From positions 1-64,000 of the forward strand of contig CAZVFC010000003.1 in NCBI GenBank assembly GCA_964625855.1: 64,000 nt of DNA, read 5' to 3'. The stretch comes from JAPLUA01 sp964625855 (GTDB lineage Bacteria > Verrucomicrobiota > Verrucomicrobiia > Limisphaerales > UBA8199). Below are positions 34,349 through 43,329 of this stretch, one piece after another. The position numbers were made by a program, and so were the translations under genes. The notes beneath the pieces were generated by a model. That model did no database searches. It saw only the letters and a program-made list of their open reading frames with translations, and was not told the DNA's origin. Within the stretch, counting starts at the first letter, position 1; the number at the start of each line of letters is the position of its first letter.

Positions 34349-35620
34349 ATGAAGAAACTGATCTTTCTGTTAGTTGCGGTTGGATTGGGTGTGGCGGGGT
34401 ATTACGGCTGGGGTCGCTGGCAGAAGGTTAGCCAGGCGGCCGCTGATCCCGGCCGGTCCACAACCGCCACGGTGGAACTGCGCGACATCAACTTCTCGGT
34501 CAACGCGGCCGGGGAGATCGCACCCGCCGAACAGGTCTCCGTCCGCCCCGAGATTAACGGGCTGCTCGAGGAGCTGCCGGTGGACATGGGGGACCAGGTC
34601 AAGAAGGACGCCCTCCTTTTCAAACTGGATGACAAGCTGCTCCAGCAGCAGCGCGCGTCGAATCTGACCGACATCGAGAAGGCCAAGCTGAGCCTGGAAA
34701 AGGCCGAGCGTGACTACAAGCGGGCGCAGCAATTGCTGGCCGACAAACTCATCTCGCAGGAGCTTTACGACGACACCAAGACCGCGTTCGACCTGGCCAA
34801 GAACGCCCTCGAACGCACGCAGCGGGACCTGGCCCTGACCGATGAGCAGCTTACCAAGACCGTGGTGCGGGCGCCGTTTGACTGCACCGTGCTGACAAGG
34901 CCCGTCTCGATGGGCCAGGCCGTTTCGGGTTCAGGCGGCTTCAACAGCGGAACCGAAGTCCTGACCATCGCCGATCTGAACTCGATGATCATCAACGCCC
35001 AGGTGAACCAGGCGGATGTGCCTCGGCTCAAGGTCGGCGAGACTGTCGAGGTCACCGTAGAAGCCGTGGCCGGTTTGACCGTTACCGGCCTGGTCGAGCG
35101 GGTGTCCCCGCAGGCCACGATCAAGAACAACATCAAGGGTTACCCGGCGCGCATCGCGCTCAAGAACGTGGACCCCCGCATCCGGCCCGGCATGACCGCC
35201 AACGTGAAGATCCCCGTCGCCTCGGCGGAAGACGTGACGGCAGTGCCATTGGCGGCCGTGTTTACCGAAAAGGCGTCGGAGAATGGCCAGATGGAACGTT
35301 TCGTCTATGTGCAGCAAGGGGATGGATTTGAGAAGCGCAATGTGAAGGTCGGCGTCGCCGACTACTTCTATGCGGAGATCCAGGACGGGCTCAAGGAAGG
35401 GGAAGTCGTCGCGTTAGAGCTGCCCAAAGAGGAGCGCGACAAGAAGGCGAAGCAGCTCGCAGCAAAGGGCAAGAACGGCGGCGAGGCCGCCGGACCTTCC
35501 AGCACCACCCGCACCAACCTGGGCACCGCCTCCGGCAGTTCCACCCCGGCCGGCCCCGGCGGCGAGCGATCGGGCAAGAAGCAAGGTCCCGGTTCGGGTG
35601 TGACCCGCACCTCGCGCTAA
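34349..35620 (+). CDS. macA: MacA-like periplasmic adaptor (HlyD/RND type)
   Basis: From the ATG at 34349 the product is 423 residues; the TTG just before it is not needed. The N-terminal anchor is LIFLLVAVGLGVAGYYGWGR. The first lipoyl half-motif is EIAPAEQVSVRPEINGLLEE, then a helical hairpin (~95-165, LTDIEKAKLSLEKAERDYKR), the second lipoyl half (VVRAPFDCTVLTRPVSMGQA), and beta-barrel and membrane-proximal domains. The last 55 residues are a low-complexity Lys/Gly/Ser/Pro tail. It precedes the ABC ATPase gene by 47 bases and should link the permeases to an outer-membrane channel; no TolC gene is seen. Confidence 0.9.
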   Translation: MKKLIFLLVAVGLGVAGYYGWGRWQKVSQAAADPGRSTTATVELRDINFSVNAAGEIAPAEQVSVRPEINGLLEELPVDMGDQVKKDALLFKLDDKLLQQQRASNLTDIEKAKLSLEKAERDYKRAQQLLADKLISQELYDDTKTAFDLAKNALERTQRDLALTDEQLTKTVVRAPFDCTVLTRPVSMGQAVSGSGGFNSGTEVLTIADLNSMIINAQVNQADVPRLKVGETVEVTVEAVAGLTVTGLVERVSPQATIKNNIKGYPARIALKNVDPRIRPGMTANVKIPVASAEDVTAVPLAAVFTEKASENGQMERFVYVQQGDGFEKRNVKVGVADYFYAEIQDGLKEGEVVALELPKEERDKKAKQLAAKGKNGGEAAGPSSTTRTNLGTASGSSTPAGPGGERSGKKQGPGSGVTRTSR

Positions 35621-35667
35621 TCCGGGTTCACGTTTCACGCCCTCACGTTTCACTCATCTCCCTCGTC

Positions 35668-36408
35668 ATGGCCCTGGTTGAACTCCGCAACGTCAGCAAG
35701 ATTTACCGCCTCGGTGAGGAGGAGATCCGGGCGCTCGACGACGTCAGCCTGGACATCGCTGAAGGCGAGTTCATTTCGATCATCGGCCCGTCGGGCAGCG
35801 GCAAGTCCACCTTGATGCATATCCTGGGGTGCCTGGACTCGCCGACCCACGGAACGATCAAGCTGGATGGGGTGATGATCGAGAACGCCTCGGCGCGCCA
35901 GCTTGCGGCCATCCGCAATCGGAAGATCGGGTTCGTGTTCCAGTTCTTCAACCTGCTGCCGAAACTCAGCGTGGTGCAGAACGTCGAGCTGCCGATGATT
36001 TACAGCGGCATCGCGGCCCGCGAACGGCGCCGGCGCGCGATGGAAGCGCTGAACCTGGTGGACATGGCCAACCGCGCCAAACACCGCCCGAGCCAGCTCT
36101 CCGGCGGCCAGCAGCAGCGCGCCGCGATTGCGCGGGCCCTGGTCAACAACCCGCGGATTGTCTTTGCCGACGAACCGACCGGCAACCTCGACTCGCATAC
36201 AGGAGACGCCATCCTGCACCTGTTCCGCCAGCTCAGCCAGGAAGGCCGCACCATTGTCCTGGTCACTCATGATCCGGAGATTGCCGCCGTCACGCCGCGG
36301 CGCATCGAGATTCGGGACGGCAAGATTGCGACCAAGGTGGATCTGACCCTTGCCGGGCTGGCACGGCCGGGGCAGCCCGCCGGCGCGACCGCACCGGCTC
36401 AGTCATGA
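35668..36408 (+). CDS. MacB-type ABC transporter ATPase
   Basis: The 246-residue product has Walker A IIGPSGSGKSTLMHILG, the Q loop FVFQFFNLLPKLSVVQNVEL, the signature LSGGQQQRAAIARAL, Walker B IVFADEPTGNLDS and the switch histidine in VLVTHD, matching the LolD/MacB ATPase subfamily. It has no fused membrane domain; two separate permease genes follow. Its stop overlaps the first permease ATG by four bases (ATGA), so the genes are translationally coupled. Confidence 0.95.
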   Translation: MALVELRNVSKIYRLGEEEIRALDDVSLDIAEGEFISIIGPSGSGKSTLMHILGCLDSPTHGTIKLDGVMIENASARQLAAIRNRKIGFVFQFFNLLPKLSVVQNVELPMIYSGIAARERRRRAMEALNLVDMANRAKHRPSQLSGGQQQRAAIARALVNNPRIVFADEPTGNLDSHTGDAILHLFRQLSQEGRTIVLVTHDPEIAAVTPRRIEIRDGKIATKVDLTLAGLARPGQPAGATAPAQS

Positions 36409-37850
36409 ATGCGCCGCGGCCCAAGGATTCCCCCGAAGTCTTCCACCATCCCTGTCTTCAACTGGGCATCACCATCGTGGCCGGAATGCGCGAGATCTGG
36501 GCGCACAAGTTCCGGTCGCTGCTTACCATGCTGGGGATTATCCTCGGCGTGTCGAGCCTGGTGGCGATGTCCGCCCTGGTCTCGGGGATGGAGAAGGGCG
36601 CCAAAGAAGCGCTGATTGCGATTGGCGGGCTCGAAAAGGTGCGGATCGAGCCCCAGCCGCTCCCGACCGAGCAACGGCATCTCTCGGACCAGGCGGTCGG
36701 CATCACCGTCCATGACGTTTATGCCCTCCAACGCAGCGCGCCGCTGGTGGAGCGCCTGTCGCCCGAAATGCGCGTGCCGGCGGTCGTGTCGGCCAAAGGC
36801 AAGACGTTCCGGCCCTGGTATTGCAGTGGCGTATGGCCGGTGGCCCTCGAAATGTCGGAGCATGTGGTCGCGCACGGGCGCATGTTTAACGAGTTGGACG
36901 ACGAGATGGCCCGCAGCGTTTGCGTGATCGGCACGGCCACCCGCGACGAACTCTGGGGCTCACCCGAGCAGGTGGGCCGCGAAATCATCCCGGTGGGAGA
37001 GACCCTCTACATCAACGGCTTGCCCTTCACCATCATCGGGATGTTCCAGCACTACGAGAGCGAACCGGAACGCAAAGCCCGCGAGCTGGCGAAGGCGGAG
37101 GCCGCGCAGAGTCCGGGCGGGGGTGTCGCCCGGGACCGCGGCCGCGGCAGCGGCGGGCGACGCCGCGGCGGGTTCGTTTTCTACCTCAAGAATGCCACGG
37201 TCCTGATGCCCTTGAACACCGCCTGGATGAAGTTCCGCTCCGGCATGCCGCTGACCAGCGCTCGCAGCTCCGATCCCGTTGCCGGCACGGGCGACCAGCG
37301 ACTCTCGACGTTGGAACTCAAGATCACCGACGTGGACCAGCTCCCGCAGGCCCTGCAACAGGTGCGCAATGTGCTCATGCTCACGCACAAAGGCATTGAG
37401 GACTTCAGCTTTCGCACCCAGGAAGACTGGGCGGAGCAAATCGCCACCTTCGTTCGCGACGCCCGGCTCAGCGGCGGGCTGATCGCCGGGATCAGTCTGC
37501 TGGTGGGCGGCATCGGCATTATGAACATCATGCTGGCGAGCATCTCCGAGCGGGTGCGCGAGATTGGCATTCGCAAGTCCGTCGGGGCTTCCACCAGCGA
37601 CGTCTTCATCCAAATCCTGGTGGAATCGGTGGTGATCGCCATCCTCGGCGGGCTGGTGGGGCTGGCAAGCTCGTTCGCGCTCGTGGATCTGATCGGCTCC
37701 TTCTCGCCCACGGAGAACGCGCCCATTGTCAGCGTGACGGCCCTCGGTGTGGCTTTCGGCTTCAGCGTACTGGTCGGCATCCTTGCGGGCATCTTCCCGG
37801 CCATCAAGGCAGCCAACCTGAACCCGATCCAAGCCCTCCGCTACGAATGA
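36405..37850 (+). CDS. MacB-type ABC permease 1
   Basis: The 481-residue product has a first membrane segment after EIWAHKFRSLLTMLGIILGV, a large periplasmic MacB_PCD-type domain (~60-345), and three C-terminal segments with the FtsX-like core (GGIGIMNIMLASISERVREI, GIRKSVGASTSDVFIQILVE). The periplasmic part carries an Arg/Gly-rich insertion (ARDRGRGSGGRRRGG) that the second permease shares in shortened form. It overlaps both neighbours by four bases. Confidence 0.93.
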   Translation: MNAPRPKDSPEVFHHPCLQLGITIVAGMREIWAHKFRSLLTMLGIILGVSSLVAMSALVSGMEKGAKEALIAIGGLEKVRIEPQPLPTEQRHLSDQAVGITVHDVYALQRSAPLVERLSPEMRVPAVVSAKGKTFRPWYCSGVWPVALEMSEHVVAHGRMFNELDDEMARSVCVIGTATRDELWGSPEQVGREIIPVGETLYINGLPFTIIGMFQHYESEPERKARELAKAEAAQSPGGGVARDRGRGSGGRRRGGFVFYLKNATVLMPLNTAWMKFRSGMPLTSARSSDPVAGTGDQRLSTLELKITDVDQLPQALQQVRNVLMLTHKGIEDFSFRTQEDWAEQIATFVRDARLSGGLIAGISLLVGGIGIMNIMLASISERVREIGIRKSVGASTSDVFIQILVESVVIAILGGLVGLASSFALVDLIGSFSPTENAPIVSVTALGVAFGFSVLVGILAGIFPAIKAANLNPIQALRYE

Positions 37851-39202
37851 TCTTCTCGAACACCATCCTGGTCGGCTTGAAGGAAGTGTGGTCGCACAAG
37901 TTCCGCTCGCTGCTGACGATGCTGGGCATCATTCTCGGCGTGGCGAGCCTGGTCGGCATGGCGGCGGTCATCAAAGGCATGGAAAACGGCATGAAGGAAA
38001 CGATGATTGCCATGGGCGGCGCGGACAAGGTGCTCCTGGAACAACAGGACGTCCCCGCCGAGCAGGAACACCTCGCCAACCAGGCGCCGGGGCGCACCCT
38101 GACCGATGCGCTCGCGTTGCGTCAGAGCGCTCCCCTCCTGCGCCTCGTTTCGCCCGAGATGGAGCTGGACGATGTCATCATCACGCGAGGGGAGAAGTCC
38201 TGCGAGCCCTCCGAGTGCGTGGGGGTCTCTCCGGCCGTGCTCGAAATGAACCTCCATACGCTGGCGCATGGGCGCTTCTTTGCCGACCTGGACGAAGAGC
38301 AAGCCAACGCCGTTTGCGTCATCGGCACCGGCATCCGCGACGAACTGTTCGGGGCGCCCGAGGCGGTCGGACGCGAGATCATCCCGCTGGGCGAGGTGAT
38401 TTACATTGATGGCCAGCCCTTCACGATTGTCGGCATGTTTGAGCGCTACGAGAGCGAACAGGAGAAGAAGGACCGGGAAACGGCCCGGAAACGGGCGGCC
38501 GAACCGCAGGCCGGCCCCGCCCGCTCCCGCGGTTGGGGACGCGGCGGTAACTGGGCTTTTTACCGCAAGAACCAAACCGTTTACATGCCGCTCAACACCG
38601 CCTGGCTCCGCTTCCGCGCCGCCGGCACCACCACCGGCTTCCCGGACAACCGGCTCACCAGTATTGACCTCAAAGTCTCCAGCCTCGAACACCTGGAACC
38701 CGCCCTCCAACAAGCCCGGAATATCCTGATGGTCACGCATCGCGGCATCGAGGATTTCGGGTTCCGCACGCAGGAGAACCGCTTGGAAACCATTGACCAG
38801 CAGATTCGCAATGCCCGCATGAGCGGCGGGGTGATCGCCGCTATCAGCCTGATTGTCGGTGGCATTGGCATCATGAATATCATGCTGGCCAGCATCAATG
38901 AGCGCATCCGTGAGATCGGCATCTGCAAGGCCGTCGGGGCGACCGGCTCGTCCATCTTCATCCAGGTGCTGATCGAGAGCATTGTCATTGCGCTCCTCGG
39001 GGCGGCGCTTGGCGTGGTCGCCTCGTATGGCTTTGTGCGGGTGCTGGAGCAACTCAGCCCGAGCGCTAATGCGCCGGTGATTACGCCGGTCGCCATGCTG
39101 ATCGCCGTCGGCTTCAGCGCCGCCGTGGGCGTCTTTGCCGGCCTTTTCCCCGCCCTCAAAGCGGCCCGACTCGACCCCATCCAGGCGCTCCGATACGAGT
39201 GA
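37847..39202 (+). CDS. MacB-type ABC permease 2
   Basis: This 451-residue protein is a paralogue of permease 1 with the same layout: EVWSHKFRSLLTMLGIILGV at the start, a periplasmic domain, and GGIGIMNIMLASINERIREI with GICKAVGATGSSIFIQVLIE at the end. The two probably arose by tandem duplication and may form a heterodimer, since one ATPase gene serves both. Macrolides, peptides and lipoproteins are known cargoes of relatives; which applies here is unknown. Confidence 0.93.
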   Translation: MIFSNTILVGLKEVWSHKFRSLLTMLGIILGVASLVGMAAVIKGMENGMKETMIAMGGADKVLLEQQDVPAEQEHLANQAPGRTLTDALALRQSAPLLRLVSPEMELDDVIITRGEKSCEPSECVGVSPAVLEMNLHTLAHGRFFADLDEEQANAVCVIGTGIRDELFGAPEAVGREIIPLGEVIYIDGQPFTIVGMFERYESEQEKKDRETARKRAAEPQAGPARSRGWGRGGNWAFYRKNQTVYMPLNTAWLRFRAAGTTTGFPDNRLTSIDLKVSSLEHLEPALQQARNILMVTHRGIEDFGFRTQENRLETIDQQIRNARMSGGVIAAISLIVGGIGIMNIMLASINERIREIGICKAVGATGSSIFIQVLIESIVIALLGAALGVVASYGFVRVLEQLSPSANAPVITPVAMLIAVGFSAAVGVFAGLFPALKAARLDPIQALRYE

Positions 39203-39604
39203 GAAGCTGAGACCGGTTGATCCACGGCAGGTGCAGAAACCACCGATTCTCACCGCAAGTTTACCGTAAGATCTTCAATCGCCCTTCGAAGGCCCTTCGA
39301 ACACCCTTCGAACGTCCTTCGAAGCCCCATCGTAACAACACGCTGACATCCCGCGGTCCCCACGCCTGCACAGCGAGAGGTTCCAGATAAAGAGAAAGAG
39401 GCTCGGTGACAGACACCATAAAGGTGGGGGTGGGAGGACCCCGCAGAGGAGAACGCACTGCCACCGAGCGTGACGCATTTATGGCATATAATCCCTGCCT
39501 GCTGCTACTCCTCTTTTGCTGATTATTGACCGTGTCTTGGCCGGCAAGGCGCCGCCGGCAACTTGCCACTTGAAACCCGCACCGCAACCCCCGAAACTCG
39601 CGCC
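39203..39604. other. Intergenic stretch with repeat array and weak hairpin
   Basis: Besides the 11-bp array, GCTCGGTG at 39401-39408 and CACCGAGC at 39462-39469 form an 8-bp inverted pair around a purine-rich loop. No gene is supported on either strand. The tyrA promoter should lie near the 3' side. Confidence 0.45.
39282..39323. repeat. Four tandem 11-bp units centred on TTCGAA
   Basis: CCCTTCGAA occurs at 39282, 39293 and 39304, and TCCTTCGAA at 39315, an exact 11-base spacing. TTCGAA is self-complementary, so the array gives four palindromes on one face of the helix. It lies in the 400-base gap between the exporter and tyrA. Confidence 0.8.
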
Positions 39605-40489
39605 GTGTATTGGAACAAAGTGGCATTGATCGGCGTTGGCTTGCTGGGCGGCTCATTGGGCCTGGCTCTCCGGAAGCGCCGGCTCGTCAAGTCGGTAGCC
39701 GGCTATGTCCGCCGCCAGGCCAGTGTGGCGGAATGCAAGGAAGCCGGGGCGGTCCGTTTCGCCACGCTGGACCTGCACCGCGCGGTCGAGGGGGCTGAGC
39801 TGATTGTGCTGTGCACTCCCATCGCGCAAATGCGGGCCTTGGTCGAGCAAATGCTCCCGGCCCTCAAACCGGGGGCAATCGTCACCGATGTCGGCAGCGT
39901 CAAGGGCAGTGTGGTTCGTGAGCTGGAATCCATCCTGGCAAAGGCGGGCGCGCATTTTGTCGGCAGCCATCCGATGGCCGGTTCGGAGCGCGCCGGTGTG
40001 ACCGCCGCCCGGGCCGATCTGTTCAGCAATGCGGTCTGCGTGGTCACTCCCACGCGCCGGTCGAACCAGGCGGCCATTCGCAAGGTCGAGTCGCTGTGGG
40101 AATCAGTCGGAGGACGCGTGCTGCGGCTCTGGCCCGAAGCACACGATGAGCTGGTCAGCCGGTCCAGTCATCTGCCGCATGTCGTCGCCGCTCACCTGGC
40201 GAATCTGGTGCTCAGCCCGGAACGCCCGGCAGAGCAGGGGATGCTTTGCGCCAACGGTTTCCGCGACGCCACGCGCATTGCCTCCAGCCCGCCCGAGATG
40301 TGGCGCGACATTGCCCTGGCCAACCGCGACAACCTGTCGCGCGCCCTGTCGGCCTTCGTGGACAGTCTGCGTGCGTTCCGCCGCGCGCTGCGACGGGGCG
40401 ATGAGCCGGCCATCATGAAACTATTTGAACAGGCCAGGCAACGGCGTGACCGCTGGGCCGCGTCCGCGGGATCGCCTTTACCCAAGTGA
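39605..40489 (+). CDS. tyrA: Prephenate/arogenate dehydrogenase
   Basis: The GTG at 39605 puts the NAD(P) motif VALIGVGLLGGSLGLALRKR at the N-terminus, giving 294 residues; an upstream TTG extension has no homologous look. Family marks are IVTDVGSVKGSVV, the substrate loop FVGSHPMAGSERAGV and the C-terminal helical dimerisation region (SSHLPHVVAAHLANLVLS). It makes hydroxyphenylpyruvate or tyrosine from the shikimate branch. It heads a run with aroA, cmk and plsC, a housekeeping order seen in many bacteria. Confidence 0.92.
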   Translation: MYWNKVALIGVGLLGGSLGLALRKRRLVKSVAGYVRRQASVAECKEAGAVRFATLDLHRAVEGAELIVLCTPIAQMRALVEQMLPALKPGAIVTDVGSVKGSVVRELESILAKAGAHFVGSHPMAGSERAGVTAARADLFSNAVCVVTPTRRSNQAAIRKVESLWESVGGRVLRLWPEAHDELVSRSSHLPHVVAAHLANLVLSPERPAEQGMLCANGFRDATRIASSPPEMWRDIALANRDNLSRALSAFVDSLRAFRRALRRGDEPAIMKLFEQARQRRDRWAASAGSPLPK

Positions 40490-40511
40490 TGCCCTCAACG
40501 ATCTGAACGCC

Positions 40512-41846
40512 GTGCCGCTGCCGGAACTCATCGAGATCGTGCCGCTGGATCATCCTGTGCGGGCGGAAGTGACGGTGCCGGGCTCCAAGAGCATCACCAA
40601 CCGGGCTCTGATTCTGGCGGTGCTGTCCAGGGGTGAAACCATACTGGAGGGCGCGCTGTGGAGCGAAGACACCCAAGTCATGGTCGGGTGCCTGCGAGAA
40701 CTCGGCTTCAGGGTGAACGTCGGGGCAGACCCGCGCGAGGCGGGAAACCGGACCATTACCGTCTGCGGCAAAGGCGGCGAGGTGCCGCCCGGCGGGACCG
40801 GGGCGCGGCCCGTGGAACTGTTTGTCGGGAATGCCGGCACGGCGGCCCGGTTCGTGGCGGCGCTGGTGTGCCTGGGCCAGGGATACTACCGGCTGCACGG
40901 GGTGCCGCGCATGCACGAACGACCGCAGGCGGCGCTGTTCAACGCCTTGCGGGAACTCGGCTACCGCGTCGAAACGCCCAACGATAAACTCCCGGCTCTC
41001 GTTTGCGGCCGAGGCGCGCAGGCGGGGGAATGCCGGGTAACCATCGAGGAAAGCTCCCAGTTTGCCTCCGCGCTGCTGCTGTGTGCCAACGCCGGCGGGT
41101 GGGAGGTGGAGGTGACCGGAGAAAATGCGGACGAGTCGCCGTACGTGGCCATGACGCAGAAGCTGATCGAGAGCTTTCCGCGCGGCGGAGGCCGATACCC
41201 GATCGAGCCAGACGCATCGAGCGCCAGCTACTTCCTGGCCGCCGGGCACCTGCTCTCGGCCGGCGAAACCTTGCAGGTTGTGAAGGACCCGAGCCGGCCT
41301 TTCCCGGCAAAGGCGGATGCGCCGCCCTCGGCGGCGACACTGCGGTTGGCCCCGGCTACCGACTGGCAGGTGGATGCGGCCTTTGCGCGGTTTCTACCGC
41401 TGCCGGCGAGCATCTCCCGCCGAACCGACCTGGGCGACAGCATCATGACCGCGGTGGTGCTGGCGCCTTTCGCGCCGCAGCCGGTGAGGTTCACGGACCT
41501 GGGCCGCCTGCGGGTGCAGGAGTGCGAGCGCGTCGCGGCCCTGCGCGCGGAGCTGACGAAGTGCGGCGGGAAAGTGATCGAGGACGGTGACACGCTCACC
41601 GTGTTCCCGTCCCCGCTGCATGGCGCCCGGGTCGAGACCTACGATGACCATCGCATGGCCATGTGCTTCGCGATTCTGGGGTTGAAAGTTCCCGGCCTAA
41701 GACTCCAGAATGCAGCGTGCGTGAAGAAGACGTTCCCGAGCTTCTTCCAGAAACTGGCGGCGCAACCGCCCGGCGGGTTGGGCGCGAGGATTCTGGAGGC
41801 AAGGAGCGGGCGCGCGCTGAGCTACGCCGAGCTGTTTGCCGAATGA
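40512..41846 (+). CDS. aroA: 3-phosphoshikimate 1-carboxyvinyltransferase (EPSP synthase)
   Basis: The GTG at 40512 gives 444 residues; the earlier open frame overlaps tyrA. Motifs: VPGSKSITNRALILAVLSRG for shikimate-phosphate binding, GNAGTAARFVAALV, the catalytic Asp region RTDLGDSIMTAVVLAPF, RLRVQECERVAALRAEL, and YDDHRMAMCFAILGL with KKTFPSFF at the end. It transfers enolpyruvate to shikimate-3-phosphate. AroA of many bacteria has GNAGTAMR; here it is GNAGTAAR, with Ala near the glyphosate-contact loop, but no tolerance should be inferred from this alone. Confidence 0.93.
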   Translation: MPLPELIEIVPLDHPVRAEVTVPGSKSITNRALILAVLSRGETILEGALWSEDTQVMVGCLRELGFRVNVGADPREAGNRTITVCGKGGEVPPGGTGARPVELFVGNAGTAARFVAALVCLGQGYYRLHGVPRMHERPQAALFNALRELGYRVETPNDKLPALVCGRGAQAGECRVTIEESSQFASALLLCANAGGWEVEVTGENADESPYVAMTQKLIESFPRGGGRYPIEPDASSASYFLAAGHLLSAGETLQVVKDPSRPFPAKADAPPSAATLRLAPATDWQVDAAFARFLPLPASISRRTDLGDSIMTAVVLAPFAPQPVRFTDLGRLRVQECERVAALRAELTKCGGKVIEDGDTLTVFPSPLHGARVETYDDHRMAMCFAILGLKVPGLRLQNAACVKKTFPSFFQKLAAQPPGGLGARILEARSGRALSYAELFAE

Positions 41847-41871
41847 ACCCGTTAAACCCATCGAGAAGCCC

Positions 41872-42573
41872 ATGCCGCAATCCCGGAAGAAGCCCCCGAT
41901 TGTAATCGCGATTGATGGCACCAGCGCCAGCGGCAAGAGCACCAATTCCAGACTGGTGGCCAAGGCGCTGAACTTCGTGCACGTGGACACGGGCGCGATG
42001 TACCGGACGCTGGCGTGGTACTGTCTGAGGCAGAGTGTTGATGTCCAGGACCCCAAAGCGGTAAGCGCCGCTTGCCGGCGTTGGAAGACTTCGTTGAGGT
42101 GTTCCGACAGCCACGCCTATCTGGTGGTGGACGGCTATTACCCGGACAAGGAGATTCGGACGGCGGAAGTGAGCGCGGCAGTTTCGCACGTGGCTACCGT
42201 GTCCAAGGTGCGCGAATGGATGAAGAAGACGCAACGGGAGTGCATCAAGTTCGGCAGCCTGGTCATGGAGGGACGGGACATTGGCACGAACGTGTTCCCG
42301 GAGACCGACTTCAAGTACTACCTCGACGCCAAGCTCGAAGAGCGGTCGCGCCGCCGCGCCGCGGACGGCATCCAGGAGAACCTGGCGGCCCGCGACCAGC
42401 GCGACAGCCAACGCGCCGCCGCGCCGCTCATGATCGCCCTGGGCGCCAAAGTCATCAACAACTCGCATCTGACCTCCGAGCAGACCAGCGGCTTGATCCT
42501 GGCCGATATCCGGAAGAAGCTGGCGGAGCGGGAAAGGGCGGAAGGCAAGAAGCAGAAGGCAGAAGTTGGATGA
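41872..42573 (+). CDS. cmk: Cytidylate kinase
   Basis: The ATG at 41872 follows GAGAAG and gives 233 residues, normal for the family. IAIDGTSASGKSTNSRLVAK is the P-loop, FVHVDTGAMYRTLAWYC the CMP-binding start of the NMP domain, VMEGRDIGTNVFPETDFKYY the catalytic GRDIG segment, and RRRAADG the lid. It phosphorylates CMP and dCMP. The last 15 residues are Lys/Glu-rich. Its 3' end is 64 bases before plsC. Confidence 0.93.
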   Translation: MPQSRKKPPIVIAIDGTSASGKSTNSRLVAKALNFVHVDTGAMYRTLAWYCLRQSVDVQDPKAVSAACRRWKTSLRCSDSHAYLVVDGYYPDKEIRTAEVSAAVSHVATVSKVREWMKKTQRECIKFGSLVMEGRDIGTNVFPETDFKYYLDAKLEERSRRRAADGIQENLAARDQRDSQRAAAPLMIALGAKVINNSHLTSEQTSGLILADIRKKLAERERAEGKKQKAEVG

Positions 42574-42637
42574 GGGGACCGGCTCGAGTGCGAAGGCGGC
42601 GCATGGGTCGCGAGGGCGCGCTCACGGTTCCCGCTCG

Positions 42638-43291
42638 ATGAACATTCCCTACTTCATCGGCTGGTGCGCCTTCCGGTTGCTGTACAAGTGCTATTTCCGG
42701 TGGCGGGTCTATAACGCCGAGCGGGTGCCGCTCCAAGGCGGGCTGATCCTGGCCTCGAACCATGCCAGCTTCCTGGATCCGCCCCTGGTCGGCTCCGGGG
42801 TGTGGCGCGGCATCAATTACCTGGCGCGCGAGAATCTATTCCGCTTTCCGGTAATGGGCTGGGTTTTGCGCCACTGGCAGGTGGTGCCGGTGGATCGCGA
42901 CGGCGGCGGGGCGGCGGGCCTGCGCGCAATCCTCGATCGCTTGCTGGCCGGCGGCGCCATCATCCTGTTTCCCGAGGGCACGCGGACGCGGGATGGCAAG
43001 CTGCAGCCGGCGCGTTCGGGCATCGGCCTCACGGTGATCAAATCAACCGCGCCGGTGGTGCCGGTGCGGGTCTTTGGCACCTTCGAGGCGTATGGACGCC
43101 ACTTGCGTTTTCCGCGCCCATACCGGGTGGCGGTGAAGTACGGTGAGCCGATGTCCTTCGCAGTGCTCCGGGCGGAGGCGAAGGTTTGCTCAAAAGCGCG
43201 CCTTAAGGAAATCTACCAACAGGTCGCGAACGAGTTGATGGCGGCCATTGCCCAACTGCAGCCGTACCAGGACAAGAGCCAGTTTCCCTGA
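42638..43291 (+). CDS. plsC: 1-acyl-sn-glycerol-3-phosphate acyltransferase
   Basis: The ATG at 42638 gives 217 residues. The acyltransferase motifs are ASNHASFLDPPL (NHxxxxD catalytic box), FRFPVMGWVLRHWQVVPVDR, and ILFPEGTRTRDGKL (FPEGTR glycerol-phosphate site), then VVPVRVFGTF. A hydrophobic N-terminus places it at the membrane, where it makes phosphatidic acid. It is the last gene of the tyrA-aroA-cmk run. Confidence 0.93.
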   Translation: MNIPYFIGWCAFRLLYKCYFRWRVYNAERVPLQGGLILASNHASFLDPPLVGSGVWRGINYLARENLFRFPVMGWVLRHWQVVPVDRDGGGAAGLRAILDRLLAGGAIILFPEGTRTRDGKLQPARSGIGLTVIKSTAPVVPVRVFGTFEAYGRHLRFPRPYRVAVKYGEPMSFAVLRAEAKVCSKARLKEIYQQVANELMAAIAQLQPYQDKSQFP

Positions 43292-43329
43292 AGCGCTCAC
43301 TGCGCGCCTCGCGTCTGACGTTCCCGTGA

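Noticed and set aside
37841..39253. 470-codon frame antisense to permease 2
   Set aside because: The plus-strand permease has full family motifs; the reverse frame is low-complexity and without a domain.
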